Origin: Prunella strophiata
Lineage: Eukaryota; Chordata; Aves; Passeriformes; Prunellidae
Assembly: GCA_036583965.1 (NCBI GenBank)
Contig: JAZBQD010000015.1
Coordinates: 22,721,310-22,785,309 of the forward strand
Direction of reading: 5' to 3'
Length of the DNA stretch: 64,000 nt
Shown here: piece by piece, positions 12,427 through 21,274 of the stretch
Layout of the letters: every line of letters begins with the position of its first letter
Position numbering within the stretch: position 1 is the first letter of the stretch
Made by a program: the position numbers and the translations under genes
Notes under the pieces: model-generated
Told to the model about the DNA's origin: nothing
Seen by the model: the letters and a program-made list of their open reading frames with translations, nothing else
Databases searched by the model: none

Positions 12427-15119
12427 ATGCATTGCCCAGGAATGATTTTCACTTTGGCTCCAATTTTTAATCAGGATAATAACACCCAAGAGCAGCATGG
12501 CAGTGCCTTTCTTTCATTTTGTGCCATATTCAAGTGTTGTTTCACAGCTTTAATAGTCCTGTCAGCATTCATCAGCAAATCAAGACACCCTCCAGAATAC
12601 CACCATAAAAACACACTGGATTTTTAATTGGAACAGGGCAGCCCTTAGCACACCAACTACACTGTTAAATTGATATTTCTCACTACAAGCTCAAGATTAC
12701 CCCATTTCAGCTGTTTCCAAATGAAGCAAATCAAGCTTAATGTGGGCTCAGCTGAACAAATGTATTTTCTTAGGTTTACAGCAGCTTTTAAGTTTTAATG
12801 CCATGTCTTTTTTTTCCCCCTCTTTTAAAGATGATGTTATGGTAGGAAAATGTTACACTTGCCTATGTGAAATTTACAGATGACCTTTTTTACTGGACAA
12901 AAGTTCTGTGGGACATTGGACAGAATATAACTCCCAGACTCTGCTCCACCAAAAGCTGATAAATAAGTGAGGAAGATTAAGAGTGTAGTTTAATGAGACA
13001 ATATGTTTTCCATTACAGATGTAATTATTTGCCAAAAATTGTCCTTTCCACATTCATTTTGTTTTGAAAAACAATGACTCCTTCATAAAACCGTCTACTA
13101 GGTTTTCTGGATGCACCATTTCTTTGGAGATCAGTGGTTTGTGGTCTTGTTGATGTGGATCAGAACAAGTCACAGTCATTTGTTGCTCTTCCTGAAATCT
13201 TAAGTACCACAAGCTGCTGGATCATTTCTTATTAGTATCTGGGAATTATTAAAATGTACCCAGGATTCCCATCCTGTCCCATTTTACAGTAACAAAAACC
13301 ACGGGGAAAAAGTGGCTTTTGTTACTTCTGTGTTACTTTCCCATAAATTACATGGAGCATATTCCCCTGCCATTTTTCTGTTTAGCCAGCCAGTACTCAG
13401 AAGGTGTGACATCAGAAAAATTAAACACTTCCAAAGATTAGCTCAAAGAGGTGGAAGATGGGAGGTGAAATCAGACAATGTACACTTTTCTTGCCCTAAA
13501 GAGCAGGAGGGTGGACTGGTGGGGACAGCACACCATCCCCAGGGCAAGGTGAGTTCAAACACATCTAGCACAGCACTCTTGCACATACAGGGGCTCATCA
13601 TAAGAAGCATAAGGAAATCAAGAGTCAGGCACAGAGCTCATGGCTCCATCCTAACAGACACTCACTAGAGAAGTTCTAGTTGGACACAGCCAAATTTTCC
13701 ATAATAATTCAGGAGACAGTGTGGAGCCGTCCATCTGGAGTGCTATGTGTCAACCCACCTACAGAGATGTTCATTGTTGGAATATATGCTTTAGCCTAGA
13801 AAGAGGTCAAAGCACAACAGCAGAAAGGAAGAGGCACAGTTAGACACCTAAACTGGCTGAAGATTGTATCCTTCTAGGTGCTGCAACTCTTCCATCCATT
13901 TTGAGTTTAACCTGTCTACAGATATCAAAAATAGTATAAGGGATTGAGACCCTTGGAAAGGGGTTGACAGTAGCCAATGTGCTGAGCAGGGAACTGTGGA
14001 GAACTGGTGCTAATGCAGAGGCAATGCTGCTCTTGATGCCTTGCTTCTGAGGTGAGCTGGTAGTGTGAGAGCTGGACATCCAGAGATGCACCATCACTTG
14101 CCTTCCAGTGACCTCCTCACGTCTGTGCCCTGCTGAAGGGCTCTGGAGGACAGTGGGGAACTGTCCAAGGGCATCCAAGCAAATTCCATGTGTTGCTGCA
14201 GCAGAACTTCATCCCCTCTGTGTGGAGCTTCTCTCACAAGAAAAGATCTGATACTAAGGGCTCTCTAGTGCTAATCCTCCTAGCAGCAAATTGCTCTCTA
14301 TATATTTTTCCTTGATTTCTCAGGAAACCTGTGAGACTTGCAGACAGTTCAACCAGCTTATCCCATACATGGAACAGTGCACTCCAACAGGATGATGGGA
14401 CAAAAATCTTTCTCCAGCCTTCCCTGGCATGTTTTGTTGTGGGGTTTGGATTTAGCCCTAAATTTGGTGTCTGTGTATGTTGCTTGGGTTTTTTTTCAAG
14501 TAAACATATACATCACAGTAAGACATTCTCTCTTTTTCTTCTCAGTGTTCAACCTGAAAATCAATCATAAAAGCTAAATTAAACAAACACAAACCTTTAC
14601 TTAACTTTTAAACAGCAATGAAGCTTGAAAAATGATCCTGTACCTGAAATATCATGCGTAAATTATGACTTCACTTTCAAAATTTATCTTGGTCAAATTT
14701 CTGGAGTAAATCTATCAAATGCAATCTTCTTCGGGAAGCTTAGTTCTGAGAAACAATTTCCTACATTGAGAAGCAGAGGATAAGTACAACAACAAATTCA
14801 TCCCTTTGCATATGGCTGTCCAAGAGGTATACACCCTGATAATACCTTTAGATTCAGACACCATGATAATCCAAAACTCAGAAAGATGGAGGCAACGTCT
14901 GTATTTCACCATTCAGCATCTGTTCCAGCTCCATGCTAAGGCTCAGACCTGAAAAATGCTGAGCAACCCCAATTCAGGAAACACTGAAGGGCACAATTTA
15001 CTTCAAGCTTACGAAGGGGACTTCAAAATTAATGGGAAATCAAACAGACTAAAAGAAATGGAGCAAATAAAGCATACTTCATTATAATATAAAGGAATAA
15101 AATTAATCACACATGAAGT
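10431..15119. other. Unique DNA, no gene seen
   Basis: No recognisable coding exon, RNA gene or transposon was found. The only clear structure is a TAAA microsatellite at 12395-12428. Open frames of up to 118 codons (for example 13312-13668 plus and 13840-14178 minus) lack known motifs and have other frames open over the same bases. A TATA-like stretch near 14300 is not supported by anything else. Confidence 0.55.
12395..12428. repeat. (TAAA)n microsatellite
   Basis: About eight perfect tandem copies of a tetranucleotide ATAA/TAAA. It is an ordinary simple repeat. Confidence 0.95.
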
Positions 15120-15124
15120 GACCT
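15120..15124. repeat. Target-site duplication GACCT, left copy
   Basis: GACCT directly precedes the terminal TG of the left LTR. The same five bases follow the terminal CA of the right LTR at 21270-21274. A 5-bp duplication fits integration by a retroviral integrase. Confidence 0.93.
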
Positions 15125-15616
15125 TGTACTGGTTTGAAAGTGAAAACTAGTGAGACACTCTAAGTCAGAAATACAATTTAATAGAAAACTAAAATAAAAT
15201 ACATGCAAAGGAAAAAAAAGTAGAGAAAACAAACAAAACAGAGTCAAAGTGTGACCTGATGGCTTTCCCTCCCAGCTGCAATGCTGATAGCAGTCCCAAA
15301 TGAAATGGTCCCACCCAAGCAGTGAGGCTGGCAGCAGGCAGTCCTGTGTCCCAGGCAGAGCCGCAGAGCAGGACTGAACTCTTCAGACTCAGAACCCAAA
15401 CTTTATCCCATGAAACTGCCTGGTCCTCCCCCTTGGGCAGAGCACCTCACAATGGACTATTGTGACTTCTATGAATTATGTGATAAGGCCTTGATGGGCC
15501 ATTAACAGATCCATTAACATGAGAATCCCGCAGCAGGAGGTAAGAGATAAGAACACTGCTTCTTCCCAGTACAAGGAGATGGCAATAGAATACATTTCGC
15601 ATTGCAACCCAGGACA
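15125..15616 (-). repeat. 3' LTR of the ERV-L-like element
   Basis: The 492-bp LTR reads, in sense, TGTCCTGG...CCAGTACA. Against the 5' LTR at 20775-21269 (495 bp) I count one clear substitution (plus-strand G15142 against A20792), one substitution in an A-rich tract, and two small indels (2 nt and 1 nt) in the same tract near 15220-15235. The remaining 380 or so bases appear identical by eye. Confidence 0.95.
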
Positions 15617-15715
15617 TAATCCACCCCTTATTCTATTACCATCTACATAACCTCCCAACCAATACCCTCTTAGAGACATATATATACATGTATGTACAGA
15701 ATGAAAACCTTACAC
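15617..15715 (-). other. Spacer between pol and 3' LTR, with possible polypurine tract
   Basis: Only 99 bp separate the pol stop codon from the 3' LTR, so there is no room for env. Just before the LTR the sense strand has a purine-rich run (plus strand TCCACCCCTTATT, 15620-15632) that could serve as the polypurine tract priming plus-strand DNA synthesis. The run is imperfect and is followed by a few non-purines, so the assignment is tentative. Confidence 0.45.
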
Positions 15716-18700
15716 TCAGTGGTCCCCCAAGGTTAGGTCCCCTTGTGGTACACAACGGGTTTCTCCGTCTTTCTGCATTACCCACCAAGTGTAACCAGGT
15801 CCTTGAGCAAAAACAATCCCACGGATGGGTTTGCCTTTGCCTGCGGTGGGATTAATCCAAACAGTCTTTCCTAAAATACCTTTCATGTGTACTACAGGGA
15901 CTTTATCTCCATCCACTGTGTGCAAGAGTTCAGACTGGGCAGGACCAGCTCTATTGATGGATCCTCGGGTGTTGACCATCCAGGTGGCTTTTGCTAAATT
16001 TATTTCCCAGTTCTTGAAGGTCCCTCCACCAAGTGCCTTCAGGGTGGTCTTAAGGAGTCCGTTGCACCGTTCAACCTTCCCGGCAGCTGGTGCATGATAA
16101 GGGATGTGATATATCCATTCAATGCCGTGTTCTCGGGCCCAGGTGTTTATGAGTCCATTCTTGAAATGAGTTCCGTTGTCTGATTCAATTCTCTCAGGGG
16201 TGCCGTGTCTCCACAGGACTTGCTTTTCTAGGCCCAAGATGGTGTTCCGGGCAGTAGCATGAGGCACGGGGTACGTTTCCAGCCATCCTGTAGTTGCTTC
16301 CACCATGGTCAGAACGTAGCGCTTGCCTTGGCGGGTTTGGGGAAGGGTGATGTAGTCAACTTGCCAAGCTTCCCCATACCTGTACTTTAACCATCGTCCA
16401 CCGTACCACAGAGGCTTCACCCGTTTGGCCTGTTTGATTGCAGCACAGGTCTCGCAGTTGTGGATGACTTGTGTGATGTTGTCCATAGTAAGGTCCACCC
16501 CTCGGTCACGGGCCCATCGGTATGTTGCATCTCTCCCCTGATGACCAGAGGCATCGTGGGCCCAACGAGCTAGGAATGACTCTCCTTTGTGCTTCCAGTC
16601 TAGATCCACCTGAGATACTTTCACCTTGGCAGCTCGGTCCACTTGCTCATTGTTGTGATGTTCTTCATTAGCCCGACTCTTTGGTATGTGCGCATCCACG
16701 TGTCGAACCTTCACAGTCAGCCTCTTTCTTCGGGTGGCGATGTCCTGCCAAATCTCAGCAGCCCAGATGGGTTTCCCTCTGCGCTGCCAGTTGGCCTTTT
16801 TCCAGCGATCCAGCCATCCCCACAGAGCATTAGCCACCATCCATGAGTCGGTGTAGAGATAGAGCCTCGGCCACTTCTCTCGCTCAGCGATGTCCAAAGC
16901 CAGCTGGACGGCTTTAAGCTCTGCAACCTGACTGGAACCACCTTGTCCCTCGGTCGCTTGGGCAACTCGTCGTGTGGGGCTCCATACTGCAGCTTTCCAT
17001 TTCCGGTTAGCACCTACAATTCGGCAGGAACCGTCAGTGAAGAGGGCATATTGTCTTTCAGTCTCCGGCAGCTCATTATATGGTGGGGCTTCCTCAGCAC
17101 GTGTCACTTGCTCCTCTTCTTCTTCAGAGGACAATCCAAAAGTCTCATTCTCAGGCCAGTTCGTTATAATTTCCAGAATCCCAGGGCGATTTGGATTTCC
17201 AATACGGGCACGCTGAGTAATGAGGGCAATCCACTTGCTCCATGTGGTGTCAGTGGCATGATGTGTGGAGGGGACCTTTCCCTTGAACATCCATCCCAGT
17301 ACTGGTAGTCGGGGTGCCAGAAGCAGCTGTGTTTCAGTGCCAACTACTTCTGAGGCTGCTTGAACTCCTTCATAGGCAGCCAGGATTTCTTTCTCTGTAG
17401 GGGTGTAGTTGGCCTCAGATCCTTTATAGCTTCGGCTCCAGAATCCCAGTGGTCGACCCCGAGTCTCCCCAGGCACCTTCTGCCAAAGGCTCCAGGACAG
17501 ACCATGATTCCCGGCTGCAGAGTAGAGCACATTCTTCACCTCTGGTCCCGTCCTGACTGGGCCAAGGGCTACCGCATGAGCGATCTCCTGCTTAATCTGG
17601 GTGAAGGCTTGCTGCTGTTCAGGGCCCCAGTGGAAATCATTCTTCTTGCGGGTGACCAGGTAGAGAGGGCTCACAATCTGGCTGTACTCGGGAATGTGCA
17701 TCCTCCAAAAGCCTATGGCGCCTAGGAAAGCTTGTGTCTCTTTCTTGCTGGTAGGAGGAGACATCGCGGTGATCTTATTGATGACCTCAGTGGGAATCTG
17801 ACGCCGCCCATCTTGCCACTTGACTCCTAGAAACTGAATTTCTTGAGCTGGTCCCTTGACCTTACTTCGCTTGATGGCAAAACCAGCTTTCAGGAGAATC
17901 TGGATAACTCTCTCTCCCTTCTTAAAGACTTCTCCTGCTGTGCTCCCCCATACAATGATATCATCAATATACTGCAGATGATCGGGAGCCTCGCCGTTTT
18001 CCAGTGCGGTCTGGATCAGTCCATGGCAGATGGTGGGACTGTGCTTCCACCCCTGGGGCAGTCGGTTCCAGGTGTACTGCACGCCCCTCCAGGTGAAGGC
18101 AAACTGGGGCCTGCACTCTGCTGCCAAAGGAATGGAGAAGAAGGCGTTGGCAATATCGATGGTCGCGTACCACTTCGCTGCCTTGGATTCCAGCTCATAT
18201 TGAAGCTCCAACATGTCTGGGACGGCAGCACTCAGTGGTGGTGTGACCTCATTCAGGCCGCGGTAATCCACTGTCAGTCTCCATTCTCCGTCAGACTTAC
18301 GCACTGGCCATATAGGGCTGTTGAAAGGTGAGTGAGTCTTGCTGACCACTCCTTGGCTCTCCAGTTTCCGAATCATCTCGTGAATGGGAATCACAGAGTC
18401 TCTGTTGGTACGGTATTGCCGACGGTGTACTGTTGCTGTGGCGATTGGTACCTGTTGGTCCTCAACTTTCAGCAGTCCCACAGCAGAGGGTTCGTCTGAG
18501 AGACCAGGCAAGGTATTCAGTTTCCTGATGTCTTCTGTCTCTATGGCAGCTATACCAAAAGCCCAACGATACCCTTTTGGGTCTTTGAAATATCCATTTC
18601 GGAGGTAGTCTATGCCGAGAATGCATGGGGCCTCTGGGCCAGTCACGATGGGGTGTTTCTGCCATCCTTTCCCAGTTAAACTCACTTCAGCTTCCAGCAC

Positions 18701-18904
18701 AGTCAGCTCCTGGGTTCCTCCTGTTACTCCAGCAATAGAAATGGACTTTTCTCCTACATACCTTGATGGTATCAGGGTACATTGAGCGCCGGTGTCAACT
18801 AGAGCTGTATATTTTTGTGGGTCAGATGTGCCAGGCCATCGGATCCACACAGTCCAGTAGATCCGATTGTCCCTTTCCTCTACCTGGCTAGAGGCAGGGC
18901 CCCT
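15716..18904 (-). CDS. pol: Pol polyprotein (protease, RT, RNase H, integrase)
   Basis: The frame is open from just after a TAG at 18905-18907 to a TGA at 15716-15718, about 1062 codons. Residue numbers below count from the GTG codon at 18848-18850. Protease: VDTGAQ with D19. Reverse transcriptase: D232 in the TIDIANAFF motif, LPQGWKHSP at 264-272, YIDD at 294-297. RNase H: D606, E644, D668 and D738. Integrase: HHCC finger H765, H770, C799, C802; core D832, D891 and E927, the last two 35 residues apart; a C-terminal SH3-like stretch near 980-1040. All these catalytic residues are present and I see no internal stop. There is no AUG near the start: the first methionine is M159, already past the protease. 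Translation must therefore depend on gag, on splicing or on a non-AUG event. Together these domains would mature Gag, copy the RNA and integrate the DNA. Length and order match an ERV-L pol lacking dUTPase. Confidence 0.95.
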   Translation of the reverse strand, partial: RGPASSQVEERDNRIYWTVWIRWPGTSDPQKYTALVDTGAQCTLIPSRYVGEKSISIAGVTGGTQELTVLEAEVSLTGKGWQKHPIVTGPEAPCILGIDYLRNGYFKDPKGYRWAFGIAAIETEDIRKLNTLPGLSDEPSAVGLLKVEDQQVPIATATVHRRQYRTNRDSVIPIHEMIRKLESQGVVSKTHSPFNSPIWPVRKSDGEWRLTVDYRGLNEVTPPLSAAVPDMLELQYELESKAAKWYATIDIANAFFSIPLAAECRPQFAFTWRGVQYTWNRLPQGWKHSPTICHGLIQTALENGEAPDHLQYIDDIIVWGSTAGEVFKKGERVIQILLKAGFAIKRSKVKGPAQEIQFLGVKWQDGRRQIPTEVINKITAMSPPTSKKETQAFLGAIGFWRMHIPEYSQIVSPLYLVTRKKNDFHWGPEQQQAFTQIKQEIAHAVALGPVRTGPEVKNVLYSAAGNHGLSWSLWQKVPGETRGRPLGFWSRSYKGSEANYTPTEKEILAAYEGVQAASEVVGTETQLLLAPRLPVLGWMFKGKVPSTHHATDTTWSKWIALITQRARIGNPNRPGILEIITNWPENETFGLSSEEEEEQVTRAEEAPPYNELPETERQYALFTDGSCRIVGANRKWKAAVWSPTRRVAQATEGQGGSSQVAELKAVQLALDIAEREKWPRLYLYTDSWMVANALWGWLDRWKKANWQRRGKPIWAAEIWQDIATRRKRLTVKVRHVDAHIPKSRANEEHHNNEQVDRAAKVKVSQVDLDWKHKGESFLARWAHDASGHQGRDATYRWARDRGVDLTMDNITQVIHNCETCAAIKQAKRVKPLWYGGRWLKYRYGEAWQVDYITLPQTRQGKRYVLTMVEATTGWLETYPVPHATARNTILGLEKQVLWRHGTPERIESDNGTHFKNGLINTWAREHGIEWIYHIPYHAPAAGKVERCNGLLKTTLKALGGGTFKNWEINLAKATWMVNTRGSINRAGPAQSELLHTVDGDKVPVVHMKGILGKTVWINPTAGKGKPIRGIVFAQGPGYTWWVMQKDGETRCVPQGDLTLGDH

Positions 18905-18920
18905 CTATTCCTGGTTGTCA
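18905..18920 (-). other. Gag-pol junction without frame overlap
   Basis: The gag TGA (18918-18920) comes before the last stop of the pol frame (TAG, 18905-18907). Ten bases lie between them and the pol frame is +1 relative to gag. A simple -1 slip, or readthrough of the gag stop alone, would not enter pol, because the gag frame meets another TAG nine codons past the TGA. Either pol is made by an unusual route such as a spliced or reinitiating message, or this copy has a small change at the junction. Confidence 0.8.
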
Positions 18921-20690
18921 TATACATTGCTCTCCTCCTGCGAATAGGTTCCTTGAGGTCCCTTCAAGAGGATCAGTGATATCATCATTCCTGGGCTCTC
19001 TGTAGTTCTGTGCACAGGAGACTGGAGCAGTGTTGACTCTGGAAGAGTTTCTTGTGCTGGATGTCCCTCTTTTCAGTTCACGTACCCGGCTTGCTAAGGC
19101 TGAGGTGGGTTTTCCATCCCACTTCCTCATATCTTCTCCATGCTCCTGAAGGAAGAACCAGAGGTTACCTCGTGGGGAGTATCCTCTCTCCCTGGCTGGG
19201 GGGTGCCGGCTCCTAATAGCAGAGACTCTTGTTGGTTCTGGCGAGATGCGGTGGATTCCTTCCTTGAGTTCCTTTCTTAGTCTCTGATGGTCCTCAATCA
19301 GGTTCCGGACTTGCTCAGCCAGACTTGTTTCCACGGCTGAGACATGGGTACGGAATGGGGCAGTAATAGTGTCCTCATAAATTCTTAGTTTATTGGCCAA
19401 GATGCCCACTCTGTCCTCACCTTCCCTCCATTGCAGCGTTGCCAGGTAGCGGGAGTACATCTCTGGTCCGAGCCGTGCAAATCTCAGCCACATTTGTGAT
19501 GTGCAGTGGACACGATCTGGGCTCTTGGGAAAACTCTCGTCTTCTGAGAAAATAATCTCTAACACAGCCAATTCCCTCAGGCATTGGATACCTTGTTCCA
19601 TGGTGCTCCATCTTTTTTGGTGCACTTGGAGATCCTCTTTGCACAGGTATCTCTCCTTCACACTTGTCAGCAGTCGCCGCCAGAGGCTGAGAGTTTCTTG
19701 GGTTTTCCCGATGCCCTGGTCAATGACCACCTCCCGGGACAGCGATCCCAGTTGCCTGGCCTCGGTTCCATCCAGAATGGTGTCATTGGCTGCAGCGTCC
19801 CAGAGGCGGAGCAGCCAGGTCAGGATGGACTCGTTTGCCTGGCGGGTGAATTCCCTCCGCAGGTCACGAATCTCACCTAGGGACAGAGAGCGGGTGATGA
19901 TTTCTGGCTCTGTCTCTTCTACTGGGTGTGAAGGTCCTGCTGCATCCTCGTCAGTCACTATGCGGGCTGATTTGCTCTTTGATTTCTTCTTCTGAACGGG
20001 GGCAACTGCTACTGGTTTAGGTTGCTCTGGTTCAGTGATGGTCTGTGTGGAGATGCTGATGGTATCTTTGGTTTCTTTCTCCTCCGTGGCACTCTGCCTG
20101 GACACAGATACTGGTGCTTTGCTTTCTGTTCCTTTCCTCCTTTGTGACAGTCTGCGTAGACCCGGACGCTGTTGCTTTGCTTTTGGTCCTTTTCTCCTCT
20201 GTGACATTCTATGCAGAAGTTGTTTTCTTTGTTTTTCCTCTGCCTCGAGAAAACGCTGCATCATTCCATGTAGTGTTTTGTTTCTCAACATGTTGTAGAC
20301 TGTGCAGAGAAAACAAAGCAGAACCAACAAAAGCCCTATGCTGTCCCTGGCATTTAGAGGGAACTTAATACCTTCAAATACTACAGTGTCAGGCGTGAAA
20401 AGCTGGAAGAAATCCTCTCTTACCCCTCCCCCCAGGGGCTGGGTGCGATTGTAGAGGCCCCAGATGTAGCAGCCTAGACTGGGACAGGTAAACAAGATTG
20501 AGTATAGATTCCGAATGACATTCATTGCCTCAGAGGTTAGTATGTGATAAGCATAATAAACCCATAGAGCAATTTTTATACCATAGCCTGGTCTACTCAG
20601 GAGCATTACAAGCGGCAGATAGTTGTTTCCCATGTGCGGAAAGATATAGAGAGTTAAGTATAAAACCCATGTAAGCATGCTGAGCATCAT
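18918..20690 (-). CDS. gag: Gag-like protein with N-terminal membrane segments
   Basis: The frame runs from ATG at 20688-20690 to TGA at 18918-18920, about 590 residues. I chose this ATG because it is the first in frame after the primer-binding site, has A at -3, and the frame further upstream runs only through LTR and primer-site sequence from a non-AUG codon. Residues 2-20, 24-51, 61-80 and 117-135 are strongly hydrophobic and look like membrane helices. Then follow a basic region with two SQRRKG copies (about 163-168 and 182-187), a proline- and acid-rich linker, and a helical capsid-like domain (about 269-390) containing LLRLWDAAANDTILD and MEQGIQCLRELAVLEIIF, whose pattern matches MERV-L/Fv1-type Gag. 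A likely coiled coil lies near 450-478 and a basic tail near 493-505. I see no CCHC zinc knuckle and no N-terminal glycine for myristoylation. The role should be particle assembly; membrane targeting by helices is my inference. Confidence 0.85.
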   Translation of the reverse strand: MMLSMLTWVLYLTLYIFPHMGNNYLPLVMLLSRPGYGIKIALWVYYAYHILTSEAMNVIRNLYSILFTCPSLGCYIWGLYNRTQPLGGGVREDFFQLFTPDTVVFEGIKFPLNARDSIGLLLVLLCFLCTVYNMLRNKTLHGMMQRFLEAEEKQRKQLLHRMSQRRKGPKAKQQRPGLRRLSQRRKGTESKAPVSVSRQSATEEKETKDTISISTQTITEPEQPKPVAVAPVQKKKSKSKSARIVTDEDAAGPSHPVEETEPEIITRSLSLGEIRDLRREFTRQANESILTWLLRLWDAAANDTILDGTEARQLGSLSREVVIDQGIGKTQETLSLWRRLLTSVKERYLCKEDLQVHQKRWSTMEQGIQCLRELAVLEIIFSEDESFPKSPDRVHCTSQMWLRFARLGPEMYSRYLATLQWREGEDRVGILANKLRIYEDTITAPFRTHVSAVETSLAEQVRNLIEDHQRLRKELKEGIHRISPEPTRVSAIRSRHPPARERGYSPRGNLWFFLQEHGEDMRKWDGKPTSALASRVRELKRGTSSTRNSSRVNTAPVSCAQNYREPRNDDITDPLEGTSRNLFAGGEQCI

Positions 20691-20751
20691 GCTGATTAGT
20701 TGGTCCTTATAGTACAAAATTGTAATTCTGACTTTTTTCAGTACCTTCAGG

Positions 20752-20769
20752 GCCCCACGTTGGGCGCCA
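20752..20769 (-). promoter_or_regulatory. Primer-binding site, lysine tRNA(1,2) type
   Basis: In sense the 18 bases read TGGCGCCCAACGTGGGGC, the complement expected for the 3' end of tRNA-Lys(1,2), the primer of Mason-Pfizer-type betaretroviruses. It starts five bases after the end of the 5' LTR. This is where minus-strand DNA synthesis would begin. ERV-L elements are named for leucine tRNA, so the lysine type is a departure. Confidence 0.9.
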
Positions 20770-20826
20770 AAAATTGTACTGGTTTGAAAGTAAAAACTAG
20801 TGAGACACTCTAAGTCAGAAATACAA

Positions 20827-20832
20827 TTTAAT
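20827..20832 (-). promoter_or_regulatory. LTR poly(A) signal ATTAAA
   Basis: ATTAAA on the sense strand, followed by a short T-rich stretch. The matching signal in the 3' LTR (about 15177-15182) would end the proviral transcript. Confidence 0.6.
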
Positions 20833-21053
20833 AGAAAACTAAAATAAAATACATGCAAAGGAAAAAAAAGAGTAGAGAAAAAAAAACAAAACAGAGTCAA
20901 AGTGTGACCTGATGGCTTTCCCTCCCAGCTGCAATGCTGATAGCAGTCCCAAATGAAATGGTCCCACCCAAGCAGTGAGGCTGGCAGCAGGCAGTCCTGT
21001 GTCCCAGGCAGAGCCGCAGAGCAGGACTGAACTCTTCAGACTCAGAACCCAAA

Positions 21054-21060
21054 CTTTATC
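21054..21060 (-). promoter_or_regulatory. TATA-like box of the 5' LTR
   Basis: The sense strand reads GATAAAG about 210 bp after the start of U3. It is the best TATA-like candidate in the LTR and its distance to the poly(A) signal is plausible for the R region. It is a weak match, so the promoter assignment is tentative. Confidence 0.4.
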
Positions 21061-21269
21061 CCATGAAACTGCCTGGTCCTCCCCCTTGGGCAGAGCACCT
21101 CACAATGGACTATTGTGACTTCTATGAATTATGTGATAAGGCCTTGATGGGCCATTAACAGATCCATTAACATGAGAATCCCGCAGCAGGAGGTAAGAGA
21201 TAAGAACACTGCTTCTTCCCAGTACAAGGAGATGGCAATAGAATACATTTCGCATTGCAACCCAGGACA

Positions 21270-21274
21270 GACCT
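21270..21274. repeat. Target-site duplication GACCT, right copy
   Basis: These five bases directly follow the terminal CA of the right LTR and match 15120-15124. They mark the host junction. Confidence 0.93.

Larger units (their letters stand above)
15125..21269 (-). mobile_element. ERV-L-like endogenous retrovirus, complete, env-less
   Basis: This is a 6145-bp LTR element on the minus strand, bounded by TG...CA ends and a GACCT target duplication. Order in transcription sense: 5' LTR, a lysine-tRNA primer-binding site, gag, pol, a short spacer and 3' LTR. I place it in class III (ERV-L) from three things: the Gag middle domain shares the layout and spaced residues of the MERV-L/Fv1 Gag family, the RT has LPQGWKHSPTICH and YIDDIIVW, and env is absent. 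No dUTPase, which many mammalian ERV-L copies have after integrase, is visible. The LTRs are almost identical and both large frames are open, so the insertion is young. It may still be polymorphic in the population. The lysine-type primer site is atypical for the class. Confidence 0.95.
20775..21269 (-). repeat. 5' LTR of the ERV-L-like element
   Basis: The 495-bp LTR carries the promoter of the provirus. In sense a TATA-like GATAAAG lies at 21060-21054 and an ATTAAA poly(A) signal at 20832-20827, with a T-rich tract (about 20860-20890) just upstream of it. U3 is about 210 bp, and R plus U5 about 250 bp if transcription starts about 25-30 bases after the TATA-like box. It ends directly before a five-base spacer and the primer-binding site. 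Confidence 0.95.

Noticed and set aside
15476..15679. 67-codon minus-strand frame at the 3' LTR (and its twin at 21129-21344)
   Set aside because: It reads from the spacer into the LTR, and the same LTR sequence gives the same frame at the other end. It is LTR sequence, not a superantigen-type gene that I can support.
16943..20368. Plus-strand frames of 60-164 codons opposite gag and pol
   Set aside because: They lie antisense to constrained coding sequence, start at arbitrary points and show no motif. They are shadows of the minus-strand genes.
20691..20900. N-terminal extension of Gag beginning in the LTR
   Set aside because: The frame is open through the primer site up to 20900, but the codon there is TTG, not ATG. 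The extra residues are translated T-rich LTR and primer-site sequence. I start gag at 20690.
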